From the NCBI RefSeq assembly GCF_000350225.1, contig NW_005179158.1, forward strand, positions 204,298-268,297: a stretch of DNA of 64,000 bases. Reading direction: 5' to 3'. Position 1 is the first letter of the stretch. Each line of letters starts with the position of its first letter. The position numbers and the translations under genes were made by a program. Origin of the DNA: Chondrus crispus (taxonomy: Eukaryota; Rhodophyta; Florideophyceae; Gigartinales; Gigartinaceae). The notes under the pieces were generated by a model. That model was not told the DNA's origin, made no database searches, and saw only the letters and a program-made list of their open reading frames with translations. Positions 1 to 8,399 of the stretch are shown piece after piece.

Positions 1-804
1 ATCGGCTTTCATTTTGCGATTGAGGGTGCGGTAATCTACACAGAACTTGGGTTTTCCGTCTTTCTTCGATGCGATAACGATAGGAAAGGACCCGGCCGAA
101 ATGGAGGGGGTTATTATTCCCGCCTCCAACATCTTACGATGCTCCTCACGTACCACTTCATTGTGGCGTGGCGGAAGCCTACGTGCAGCGTGGGTAATGG
201 GACTTGGATCTTCTAGCTCAAACGAGTGAGACACCGGGACATCTGCCGGTCTTAAATCGTCGAGTGACCAAGCTACGATCCCTGAGTTCTGGATAGAATT
301 CACAATGCTCTCCCTGGCCTCGAAAGCCAGGTGGCGCAGTCTCTCCCCGAGAAGGGCTACTTGAAGCCGTTCCGGGCCTTCTTCGTCTACCCTACCATCT
401 CCTTTCGCATTTTCCGAGTCGGACTTTAGGCCCTCTTTCACTAGATCAGGAAGACCATCCAATTCATCTTCGGCTCCACCCGGTAGCTTGGTGAGTCCCA
501 AATCAGGTTCAAATGGTGGCTGGTCAAGAGTCGCCAAGACAAATTCATTGTCGCTTGTCGTAGACGAGCCAGGTACAGCCTCAGAGTCAGAGGTGAAATC
601 CTCACTATCAGTTGAGGCTGCACTCCGTGAAACGTGTTCCACATCCATGTTGAGGCCTAATCTGGTGGTATTCTCACCTACTGTCATCTGCACATGTTGC
701 TTACCAAGATCGATGCATGCCTGTAGTCCCTCAAGGGTCGGAAGCCCTATGATCAGGTCGAACGGCGATCCTTCACGACTAGGAAGTCCAACTTCACGAT
801 AAGT
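1..804 (-). CDS. pol: Gy1 pol, partial: protease end, linker and start of reverse transcriptase
   Basis: This frame is open from 804 to the window edge. It encodes the last conserved protease motif (PFDLIIGLP, about 765-739), a long acidic linker, and the start of a Ty3/gypsy reverse transcriptase, including KKDGKPKFCVDYRTLN just inside the left edge. This reverse transcriptase would copy the element RNA into DNA in cytoplasmic particles. The frame is offset by -1 from the gag-protease frame, which ends at 753, so the two overlap by about 50 nt. The crossover falls inside the protease domain and I see no slippery heptamer, so a one-base deletion is likelier than programmed frameshifting. The 3' part lies outside the window. 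Confidence 0.8.
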
Positions 805-2345
805 TCACCGAACGATGTTGGTATCTGATGAAGCGATCCCAGGCAGGGCGCATTAGCACCATCTGCCGCCGTGATATGCTTCTCAGTCGGTTGCGGGGAG
901 AGGCAAAGCTTAGACGCCAACTTTGGCGAGATTATGTTCGGTACGGCCCCAGAATCTAACAGGGCTTGAGCTTCCGTTCCATAAACCTTCACAGTTACCA
1001 GCCGCAGCCTTCGAGACTTCGTATCGGCGTGACCTGCGAAAGCACGACCACGGACTCTTTGTTTCGCAAACAAGCGGCCTATCTCCTTCTTTGCCACTTC
1101 CGCATCGCCGCGAACAAGCTGTCCGAAAGTGAGTCCTGAAGATGCGTTTGCAAGCTCCGAAGCGACATTATACTTCCTCACATACTCCTGGAGGGATGTT
1201 TTTCTGGTCACTTTCTTCGCTTTCTTCCTCTGGTGGGACCTCCTTGGCCCCGCCTGAAGTGGCAGAGCCCTCTTTTGCATCTCAAATGGTACAGACGGGT
1301 TCAGAAGCCTGGGAATGGACACCTCCTCCCGCGTTTTGTGCTGCTTGGGAAGAGGTTCCCCGTCTGCGTTTCTCTTAGTGACGGCCACGACTTCTCCGTC
1401 GTTCGCCTCGTCAATATAGGTGACCTGGGCATTCCCTGCACCTTCTGGCGCAGGTGCTGTGGACTGAATCGTGTCTCCTGCCCTCGGCAGTGCCGTTCTA
1501 AGCCTGGTCCAGCACGTCTCCTTTTCATGACCAAGCTTCCCACAATTCGAACAACGAGTGTCTCGGCTCGGATTAGAAGGGCATCGGCTGGCTCCATGCC
1601 CCGGTTCCCTGCAGAATGAGCAGGTTTGGACCTGGTCACCTTGATCTGCTGCCTGATTCTTCTTTACCAACAAAGAAAGTTCTGCTAGCCGTTCTGCTAG
1701 CACGTCCACTTTCTTTTCGATCTTGTCTGGCTCCTGGCGTGTGTCCGGTCTCTGTAAAATGCGCCTAGGCGCCGAAGGCTGAGTTTGCCTAGCATTGTGT
1801 GCAGCCATAAATGCTTTGCGGCCAGACACGAAGTCTTTAACGGCCTTCTTCAGCTCCCCGTACGAGGTAGGTGCCCTATACAAGACGAACTGTGACACGT
1901 CGGTGTGCTCCATGACCGCGTTCCGGAGTAGTCCGAACTTGGCTTCGGGGTTGAAAGCTGCCCTATCGAAGCGGCGATCCATCGCGTTTAACGACGCGAG
2001 CACGTCGTTGCCGTCCAACCTACTCGCGACTGCGAGCCTGATGTTTTCTCCCGGTTCAGGGACTGATTCGAAACGGTCGAGCAATGCCTTCTTGACGGAT
2101 TGGTAGTCGCTGGCCGCCTTGTTCAGTCCACCGTCTTGGCTGTATGTTTCGTAGTAGTAGTCGAAAGCCTCCCCTTGCAGGTAGCACAGTAGCTCTCCGG
2201 CTTTGTCTTCGTCGGACTTGCCTTTCATTACGACGTTTTCGTAGACAAAGAAGAACTTGGCGACATCCGCCTCGTGCTTACCATCGAACACTAGGGAAGC
2301 GGGACCCGCCTGACTGTTGGCGTCGGCCCTCCACAAGAGTACCAT
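753..2345 (-). CDS. gag: Gy1 Gag-protease polyprotein
   Basis: 530 codons from the ATG at 2345. This start was chosen because the next element, Gy2, begins with the same MVLLWR peptide. The ATG itself is made of the last base of the LTR plus the first two bases of the primer-binding site. The N-terminal 200 residues resemble a capsid-type Gag. Two CX2CX4HX4C zinc knuckles lie at about residues 242-255 and 265-278 (RNA packaging), and a retroviral-type aspartic protease active site (LLDSGA) at about residue 464. The reading frame stops at 753 before the protease is complete and continues in the -1 frame. An upstream extension of the frame to 2456 runs into LTR sequence and is not counted. Confidence 0.85.
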   Translation of the reverse strand: MVLLWRADANSQAGPASLVFDGKHEADVAKFFFVYENVVMKGKSDEDKAGELLCYLQGEAFDYYYETYSQDGGLNKAASDYQSVKKALLDRFESVPEPGENIRLAVASRLDGNDVLASLNAMDRRFDRAAFNPEAKFGLLRNAVMEHTDVSQFVLYRAPTSYGELKKAVKDFVSGRKAFMAAHNARQTQPSAPRRILQRPDTRQEPDKIEKKVDVLAERLAELSLLVKKNQAADQGDQVQTCSFCREPGHGASRCPSNPSRDTRCSNCGKLGHEKETCWTRLRTALPRAGDTIQSTAPAPEGAGNAQVTYIDEANDGEVVAVTKRNADGEPLPKQHKTREEVSIPRLLNPSVPFEMQKRALPLQAGPRRSHQRKKAKKVTRKTSLQEYVRKYNVASELANASSGLTFGQLVRGDAEVAKKEIGRLFAKQRVRGRAFAGHADTKSRRLRLVTVKVYGTEAQALLDSGAVPNIISPKLASKLCLSPQPTEKHITAADGANAPCLGSLHQIPTSFGELIVKLDFLVVKDRRST

Positions 2346-2530
2346 GTTAGGGCGAAAACGGGGTACGTCGTCCCGTGTCCTACCCGTGTGTGTTTTTTTT
2401 CTGTGTGATGTGTCTCTCTGCCCTCGGCCGTACAGGACGACCGAAAACCACCGCATTTATACTCTTTTTGCGCGCGGTCTACAATTACTAACTTAAACTT
2501 CCAATTACTTACACCGGTCCCAACCACGTG
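2345..2530 (-). promoter_or_regulatory. Gy1 5' LTR, 3' portion with TATA box
   Basis: The LTR ends CCCTAACA directly before the primer site. A TATA box (TATAAA on the minus strand, 2461-2456) lies about 110 bases upstream of the gag ATG, where an LTR promoter is expected. The outer LTR boundary is unresolved. Confidence 0.6.
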
Positions 2531-3518
2531 TCACAGGCACGGTGCAAATGACCCCCAGAAAACAGAATTCTCATGAAGCGGCCTCTGCCCGCCATTCAAG
2601 AAACATTTCAGATGCATTGTTGGAACACACACCAGCCACCTACTTTCATGGCACGCACAGTACCAACCAAGGGTACTGTACACAGATTTATTGCACCATG
2701 ATTGGTTGACCCCTTTTGCTGTTATTCCGTGGAGTGTGCAGTGAAGCACTGCGGGGCAGTTCTGCTAATTCTCTCGATTAAAGAATTGCGATTAAACTGC
2801 GGCTCCCTGTTTTAAGCTCTCCGACAGTTCCTGTACAGTAGTTTGTACTGGACCGAACTGTACACATGGCGAACGCCGACGCCAGGCCGGAGCGACTGCT
2901 TCTCATCAAACCATAACGGATGCGTTTGGGCAATGCAAGTAAGGGCAGTGAAGGGAGACGGCTGTTGAGGGTTCAAGTTCGTGTGCGCAGTGCGTGAGAC
3001 AAATCTGAACAGCTGGCGACGGGACTCACGCTGCCGGTGGGCGTCGGGCTGCCGGTTGGCGGCGCGCAGGTGGTTGATGCAGGGGCGAATGGTGGTGGAT
3101 GGGGCGTTTTGGATCAGTGCTACCGTCGCGCTGTCGGTCGCGTACGAGATTCTTGCTGTCGGGTAGAGCTATTTGTCGCGCTTGCTTTTCAGGGGGAGAA
3201 GCCAGTGGCCCAGCCCAACTCGTAGTGTGAAGGCACGAGCGTGAGTATATAGAATGAAGGCAAGGAGAAAGGCAGCGACGGGGGCGATGGGAGGGAGGGT
3301 CAACGCTTTTTGAACAAACGTTTTTCCGACCGGCATGAGGTTAGGCGGCTTGGACTGGCCGCAGCTGATGAGGTTCACTCTTTTTCCCTTGCTTGTATGT
3401 GAAAACAGTGACGAGTTTGTTGTGCTGTGTGAACTGTGTCACTCTTGGACTTTTTTCTACTACACGTACTGCATGACTGTGCCTTGCTCTTATTTCCATT
3501 CCAGGGCGACTCTCACAC
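2531..3518. other. No recognisable gene
   Basis: Probably contains the remainder of the Gy1 LTR (up to somewhere near 2850) and unclassified DNA. Short open frames on both strands overlap one another and show no known motif. Several TACTGTA and GTACAGT palindrome-like motifs recall the promoter parts of other LTRs in the window. Confidence 0.4.
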
Positions 3519-3959
3519 GGTACCTTTGAATGGTCGACCTTTATTGTAACTAGTACGGTACCTTCGAACGCAACACTGGATGGCGCTCCCGCTCCTCCTC
3601 TCAAAAAATCTTGCAAGCCGCAAGCACAAAAGAACGTACATACCGCGACGTTTGTTCGCCGCATACATCCGTCCATCTACACCCTATGATCTGGGACGTG
3701 TACGGGCGTATCGGCTCGGGTACGGTCAGAGGGCTCCAACTCGTCTCTGATTTCCTATCCGGTCGTACTGGACGTTGCCCCACCTCTACTCGTCTTCAAA
3801 TTAGCACGATTCTTACTTTTCTCGTCCTTCAATACACCACCCTATCCGTCAATCGCCGCCGGATTCACGCATCTCTTGCACCTCTCCATTAAGGGCCGGC
3901 CGCTTCTGCGCCCTGGCTCCCCCCTTCTAGTTACAATAAAGGTCGACCATTCAAGGTAC
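3519..3959. mobile_element. Non-autonomous terminal-inverted-repeat element (MITE-like)
   Basis: The left arm at 3519-3553 and the right arm at 3927-3959 are inverted copies of one another over 33-35 bases and differ only by a one-base indel and the outermost base. The arms share the core GGTCGACCTTTATTGTAAC. The 441-bp interior has no convincing ORF. A target-site duplication could not be identified with confidence, so the superfamily is not assigned. Confidence 0.65.
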
Positions 3960-3968
3960 ACCGGGGAC

Positions 3969-4030
3969 GGTATTTAGTGTCAGCGCTAAATTAGTGTCAC
4001 CACGTAAATAGTGTCACTGACACTAATACA
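3969..4030. repeat. TAGTGTCA short direct repeats with inverted copy
   Basis: Three direct copies of an A/T-rich TAGTGTCA motif (about 3972, 3991 and 4008) are followed by the inverted TGACACTA at about 4018. The spacing is 16-19 bases. No function is known; it could be the end of a degraded DNA transposon. Confidence 0.45.
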
Positions 4031-4422
4031 TGTCAGAGCCCGGGACGACGACGGATCAATCCAGACATAGAACAATCCTTCCTTTGAGCCGGACCCATCT
4101 CACTGCCGGTCCGGAGGGATGGTAGTGGTATGCGATTCGTTCGGTTCGTTTCGGGAGCACTAATTTGTGCGCGGGAGGGGAGATACGCAGGCATTCATTA
4201 CTGAAAAGCGTTTTGTACCAAGAACAGGTCAACTGGTCGGTCTTTGGTCTGGTGTATAGGAAAAGGTTGGGCGATGCAGAGTTGTAACAAGGGGCATCTG
4301 CCATAAGGAAAGAGGAGGGGGGGCCAGCGTCAGGACTTGTGATTAGAGGCAGGCATGTGAGGTTTTGGTAGGACGAAAAGAAATGCTGTAGGCTCTAATG
4401 GGATCTAACCTACACTATTCAT

Positions 4423-4765
4423 TGTTACGTTTGACAATATCAGTGACAGTTGGGGGGAGATTTGGGGTACTGTACAGGGTACAGTACCCAGGAGTGGCCC
4501 CAGGACCAAAGCCTTCAAAAGATGATTTTATTGGTCTACGTGTACGCCAGGTGTACACGTGGACAATCTCCCTTTGAAGGGCGGCGGTCCTGGGAAGTGG
4601 AAGATGCTGGCGGCCCCTCTATAAGAGAAAGGGGCGCGCCGCGACACCCCGCGACAAGAGGGACAGAAAAAAAAGAACAACACCCGGACCGACCCCCCCT
4701 CTTGAAATAAACATCTCGCTTTTCTCTCTCCCCTACGCGCGCAGCCCCCTTTTTAGCTGTCAACA
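4423..4765 (+). repeat. Gy2 5' LTR (left edge approximate)
   Basis: The right edge is firm: CTGTCAACA followed at once by the primer site TGGTACTCTTGTGGAGGG. The LTR holds a TATA box (CTATAAG, about 4619) and an AATAAA signal (about 4704). The left edge is guessed from a TGTTACGTTTGACA stretch that partly mirrors the right end. Confidence 0.5.
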
Positions 4766-5175
4766 TGGTACTCTTGTGGAGGGGTGGCAAAGAAGACGGC
4801 TCCCTGTCACAGTTTGACGGGTCGAAGCCGGCCGACGTTCACAAGTTCTTCTTCGTCTTCGAGAATGTTGCCACCTCTGGCAAGTCGGACGAAGAAAGGG
4901 CATCTGAACTCCTTCGCTACCTGGAGGGAGATGCATTCGAGTTCTTTTATCAAGCCTTTGTCAAGAACGGAGATATCAGTGCAGATGGCTCCGACTACCA
5001 GAAGGTCAAGAAGGCCTTGGTCGAGCGGTTAGCCCCGGTTGAATCACCTGAAGATGTGATTCGGGATGCGATGGCCGCTCGCCTTTCTTTCGGGGATCTC
5101 AGTGGGTCCCTTCGAAACTCAGACCGTCTCTACGAGAAGGCGGGATTCAACGACGAAGCGAAGTTCGGACTGCTT
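4765..5175 (+). pseudogene. gag: Gy2 gag, truncated by insertion of Gy3
   Basis: 137 codons beginning MVLLWRGG and then a capsid-like domain (FFFVFENV, DYQKVKKAL, GFNDEAKFGLL) closely related to the Gag of Gy1 on the other strand. As in Gy1, the ATG straddles the LTR/primer-site junction. Homology stops at 5175, where the Gy3 LTR starts. The remainder of this gag is not found after the right LTR of Gy3, so the copy is dead. The fragment shows that Gy2 was in place before Gy3 arrived. Confidence 0.85.
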
Positions 5176-5783
5176 TGTGGTACAACGACCGATCCGCGGT
5201 CGGTGTACAGTAGGAGCGGCCGCGCGCAGCGGGCACGGGGCACCGTGGCCCACGTGTAATACGTATGATTACCGAACGGGCGCAGCAAGTGACAGGTGTA
5301 CGCTTGGGTACACGTGTAGTGTAAGGAACCGTGTGGGGATAATGCGCGCGCAGTGTAATGCAAGCGCGTAGTGTGAGGATCCGTGCGGTAGTGTAATGAC
5401 GGCGCTAGATTTTCAATCGCGTACAGTACCTGGTCCACAGTAAGTGACAGATACTGTATTGGACAGGTGTCCCGGGCGTCCCTCTGAGGGGTTAAGACCT
5501 GGACACCGTCCTCGCAGTAAACACGGGGGGCAGACTTGCCCCCCTCCCTTTCGCGCCTACGTACTGCCGTTTCGGTATTCTCTCGCGCGTTGGCTTCTAA
5601 CCCGTTACCGGTCGTCTCCGATCTAGCACCTCGGGACGACTGCGCGTAACCGGCCAGTGTGCCACTCCCTTTTCGCAAGTCCGACCGTTCGGTAACCGCG
5701 CGCCGCGCGTCTCGCGTCGCGAGCTCCCTCGGCTCATCCTCCGAGCCTCTCGCCCGCTAGGGTTTGAGGAGAGTTGTACCACA
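5176..5783 (+). repeat. Gy3 5' LTR
   Basis: Starts TGTGGTACAAC and ends GTTGTACCACA; matches 15683-16290 along its full length. It contains an ACACGTGT palindrome also found in the other LTR families of this window. Confidence 0.95.
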
Positions 5784-5786
5784 TTT

Positions 5787-5804
5787 TGGTACTCTTGTGG
5801 AGGG
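5787..5804 (+). other. Gy3 primer-binding site
   Basis: TGGTACTCTTGTGGAGGG lies three bases after the LTR. The same 18 bases follow the LTRs of Gy1 and Gy2. They fit the complement of a tRNA 3' end (starts TGG), but the tRNA could not be named. Confidence 0.8.
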
Positions 5805-5912
5805 GTACAACTCTCGAGGTAGAGCCGCGCGCCTTGACGCCCGCTCTGCGCAGAACCGTACGGACGGAAAAGGTTGAGAAATCACCGCGTCGATCGCGAA
5901 GCGTATTCGACG

Positions 5913-8399
5913 ATGAACCGACCGGATCAAGGGGCAGACTCCGCCTCCGGGCGTCTGAGCACCCGCAGTGACAGTGGCGCACCGCGCCCCCGGGTGGAGA
6001 ACCCGGAAGCCCTGCTGCGACCGCCACCGCGACCGGGCCGCACGCGAGCGTCCGCATCGGATGTTACGCCGGCCGGGTCGGCAGGCACTGAGAATCGCGT
6101 CCAATGGATGGTCGACGCGATTCAGCCGCGCATCCAGGCCTGGGTCGAGGAGTTCCTCGCTACGGAACTCCCCCAGGTAGCGCGCGTATGCCTCGACCGA
6201 ACGGTGCCTGCGCTCGTGGACGCGCACGTACGCAGCGCGATACCACCGCTTTTGGACGAACTTCTACCCGCTCAAGTCCAATGCGAGGTGGTGACCGCGC
6301 TCACCACTGTGGATGAAGAATCCCCGTCCGGTACGGCTCTAAAGGGAGCGATCAGCTCCGCCGTGGCCAATCGTCTGGCCACGACCTTCGCCGGAGCAGG
6401 AGTCGACGCACGCGAGCAGCGCGACTCGACCGCTCCGGATCCTACGCTAACGCACGCTGAACCGATCGGCGCCGCACCCGGGATCGGTACAATGGCCCCT
6501 CACCCGGAGGGTAAGACCATTTACCTCCCACCAATTTATGGTGCTACAGGAGGGCCCACAGAAAATGGCCCTCCCGTACTCGCCGATACGGCTGGCCCCC
6601 GCGGGACAGAAAACCGCCTGGGGCGCTTCGCGACAGAAAAGCGACAGCCGTATCGGTCGAGCAGAAGAAGCGCACCCGGCGCTCAAGGTTACACCTCGGA
6701 GGGTACAGAAAACCCCTCCGAGGAAGAAGACACAAGACGTCGCCACAGGGCGACGCGCAAGAACCGCGACGGACGCTACGCGCGATACCGCGATGCCGGA
6801 GGGGTCGGTTACCCCTCCGATGATAACCGCGACGGACGCTACACGCGATACCGCGATGCCGGAGGAGGTGGATACCCCTCCGATGACGAGGACACCGAGT
6901 CGGACGGATCGCGCAGAAGCGACCGCAGAGGCCGCAATGCGCGCGACCGACGTCGGTTCCGGCGAGAAGACTCCGATCCGGAGGGCTACAGTAGCCCCGG
7001 CGGAGAAGGAGACCGCCATCGCAGGGGCAGAGACCGCCGGTCTGCCCCGAGGCGGGATCCGAAACGGTTGCCGGTGATCAGGCCGTTGAACGACCTGTTC
7101 ACCAAGGCCGTCGACTACCGCACGTATAGGCTGGAAAATCGCAGCGCGCGCTACGACGCGAGTACCGCGCGGCGAGTTAACCGATATCGGAAGAAGTTGG
7201 ACGTCCAGCTGAAAACCCACACATTCGGTGGTCAAGATCCAATCGCGGTGCTAGGATTCCTCGCGCGCTTCAAGATGGCCTGCGACCACAATGGGGTCAG
7301 CGAAGGCGCGGCCGTATGGTGTTTCCAGTTCTATTTGACTGGGCAGGCTCACGCCTTGCTCCAGTCCAGGCTACACGGGAACACCATGGCGGTCGATGCG
7401 GAGCAGCGCGATATGCTCGAAACCTACGCGGAAGTTATTAACTTTTTATTGCGCACGTACGCGACCGACGAAGTTATTTCCGAAGCGGTCGGTGATGTCA
7501 CCTCCTTCCGTCAGAGCTCTAATATGACGGAGGAGGTGTACAGTAACCAGTTGTGGGACAAGGCGTTGCGCTGCGGAACCGTATTTTCGGACAGGCGCCT
7601 GAAGTCCCTTTTTGTTGAGGGACTTCTGCCAGCGACGTGCGCGCAGGTGCGGAATTATCTCGCGACGCATCCGGGCGTGGACTACCAAGCGGTGGCACGC
7701 TACGCGCAAGCCATAGGCGAGACGCACCGCTCGGCTCGAAGACAGGCGACCTCCTTCGCGTCGCCTCAAGCACCGTCCGACTCGGTGAGAAGATTCACGC
7801 GCAACGCGCGGACAAGGCCCGTGCTGTCGGTCGAGTCCCTGTCTGAACTCCCGACAGCACGCGGAACCGAAACGGAGGAGATACTGGCGGTGACGGACCA
7901 GTCGGCGACGCCGAGCTCGCTTAGCTCGCCGCCGACTAGCTACCATCCGGCACCTGCCTCGTCCCCGGCGGGCGCGCCGATGGCGCCCGCCCAACACGGT
8001 AACGCGCGCGCACATCCGTACGGAAGGCCAGTACAGAACCAGCGGGTCCGGTTCTTTAATCAAGGATTACCTGGACCCCCGCCGTGTCGGTTCTGTCTGG
8101 ACCTGACCCACCGACAGGAGCAATGTCCTGTGGTGGCGGATAGCGCGCTGCGTTCGAAGCTTTTGCAGGCCCGCGAGGCCAATTACCAAAAGCTTCGGAT
8201 CCGTCAAGGTCTCCGCCCGGGTTCGCCGTTCGAGCGCCAACCGCCGACCGCGTGGCGAAATTCGCGTGCGCAGGCTCCCACGGGCATCAACGTGGTCGAG
8301 CCGCGCGAGGCCGTCCAATCGGAAGAACCCGCGCTACCGCTGACGGACGAGGGGCCCGAGGACCTTGGGTTGACGGGGGAAGCCGGGGAGGACGCGTAG
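5913..8399 (+). CDS. gag: Gy3 Gag-like structural protein
   Basis: 828 codons from the first ATG in the long frame (MNRPDQ). The N-terminal 400 residues are rich in Pro, Arg, Asp and Ser and look disordered. They include two near-identical 21-residue repeats with GYPSDD (about 6760-6890). A more ordered region follows (about 7080-7700; capsid-like, VIRPLNDLFTKAVDYRTYRL onward). A CX2CX4HX4C zinc knuckle (CRFCLDLTHRQEQC) lies at about 8086-8127 near the C-terminus. The protein would assemble particles and bind genomic RNA. Pro-pol follows in the -1 frame with about 250 nt of overlap. Length is well above a usual gypsy Gag because of the disordered N-terminus. Confidence 0.85.
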   Translation: MNRPDQGADSASGRLSTRSDSGAPRPRVENPEALLRPPPRPGRTRASASDVTPAGSAGTENRVQWMVDAIQPRIQAWVEEFLATELPQVARVCLDRTVPALVDAHVRSAIPPLLDELLPAQVQCEVVTALTTVDEESPSGTALKGAISSAVANRLATTFAGAGVDAREQRDSTAPDPTLTHAEPIGAAPGIGTMAPHPEGKTIYLPPIYGATGGPTENGPPVLADTAGPRGTENRLGRFATEKRQPYRSSRRSAPGAQGYTSEGTENPSEEEDTRRRHRATRKNRDGRYARYRDAGGVGYPSDDNRDGRYTRYRDAGGGGYPSDDEDTESDGSRRSDRRGRNARDRRRFRREDSDPEGYSSPGGEGDRHRRGRDRRSAPRRDPKRLPVIRPLNDLFTKAVDYRTYRLENRSARYDASTARRVNRYRKKLDVQLKTHTFGGQDPIAVLGFLARFKMACDHNGVSEGAAVWCFQFYLTGQAHALLQSRLHGNTMAVDAEQRDMLETYAEVINFLLRTYATDEVISEAVGDVTSFRQSSNMTEEVYSNQLWDKALRCGTVFSDRRLKSLFVEGLLPATCAQVRNYLATHPGVDYQAVARYAQAIGETHRSARRQATSFASPQAPSDSVRRFTRNARTRPVLSVESLSELPTARGTETEEILAVTDQSATPSSLSSPPTSYHPAPASSPAGAPMAPAQHGNARAHPYGRPVQNQRVRFFNQGLPGPPPCRFCLDLTHRQEQCPVVADSALRSKLLQAREANYQKLRIRQGLRPGSPFERQPPTAWRNSRAQAPTGINVVEPREAVQSEEPALPLTDEGPEDLGLTGEAGEDA

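Larger units (their letters stand above)
1..2530 (-). mobile_element. Ty3/gypsy LTR retrotransposon Gy1, 5' part
   Basis: Minus-strand element whose 5' LTR lies at the right and whose reverse transcriptase runs off the left edge of the window. Order in element sense: LTR end, primer-binding site, gag with two zinc knuckles, protease, linker, reverse transcriptase. The primer site TGGTACTCTTGTGGAGGG (positions 2344 down to 2327) is the same as in Gy2 and Gy3. The right edge of the LTR could not be fixed because no second LTR is in view, so the end given is approximate. It belongs to the same family as the gag fragment at 4765-5175. Confidence 0.85.

Noticed and set aside
8144..8399. Slippery heptamer for -1 frameshifting between Gy3 gag and pol
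   Set aside because: I checked the in-frame heptamers in the overlap and found none of the canonical X XXY YYZ type; the mechanism stays open.
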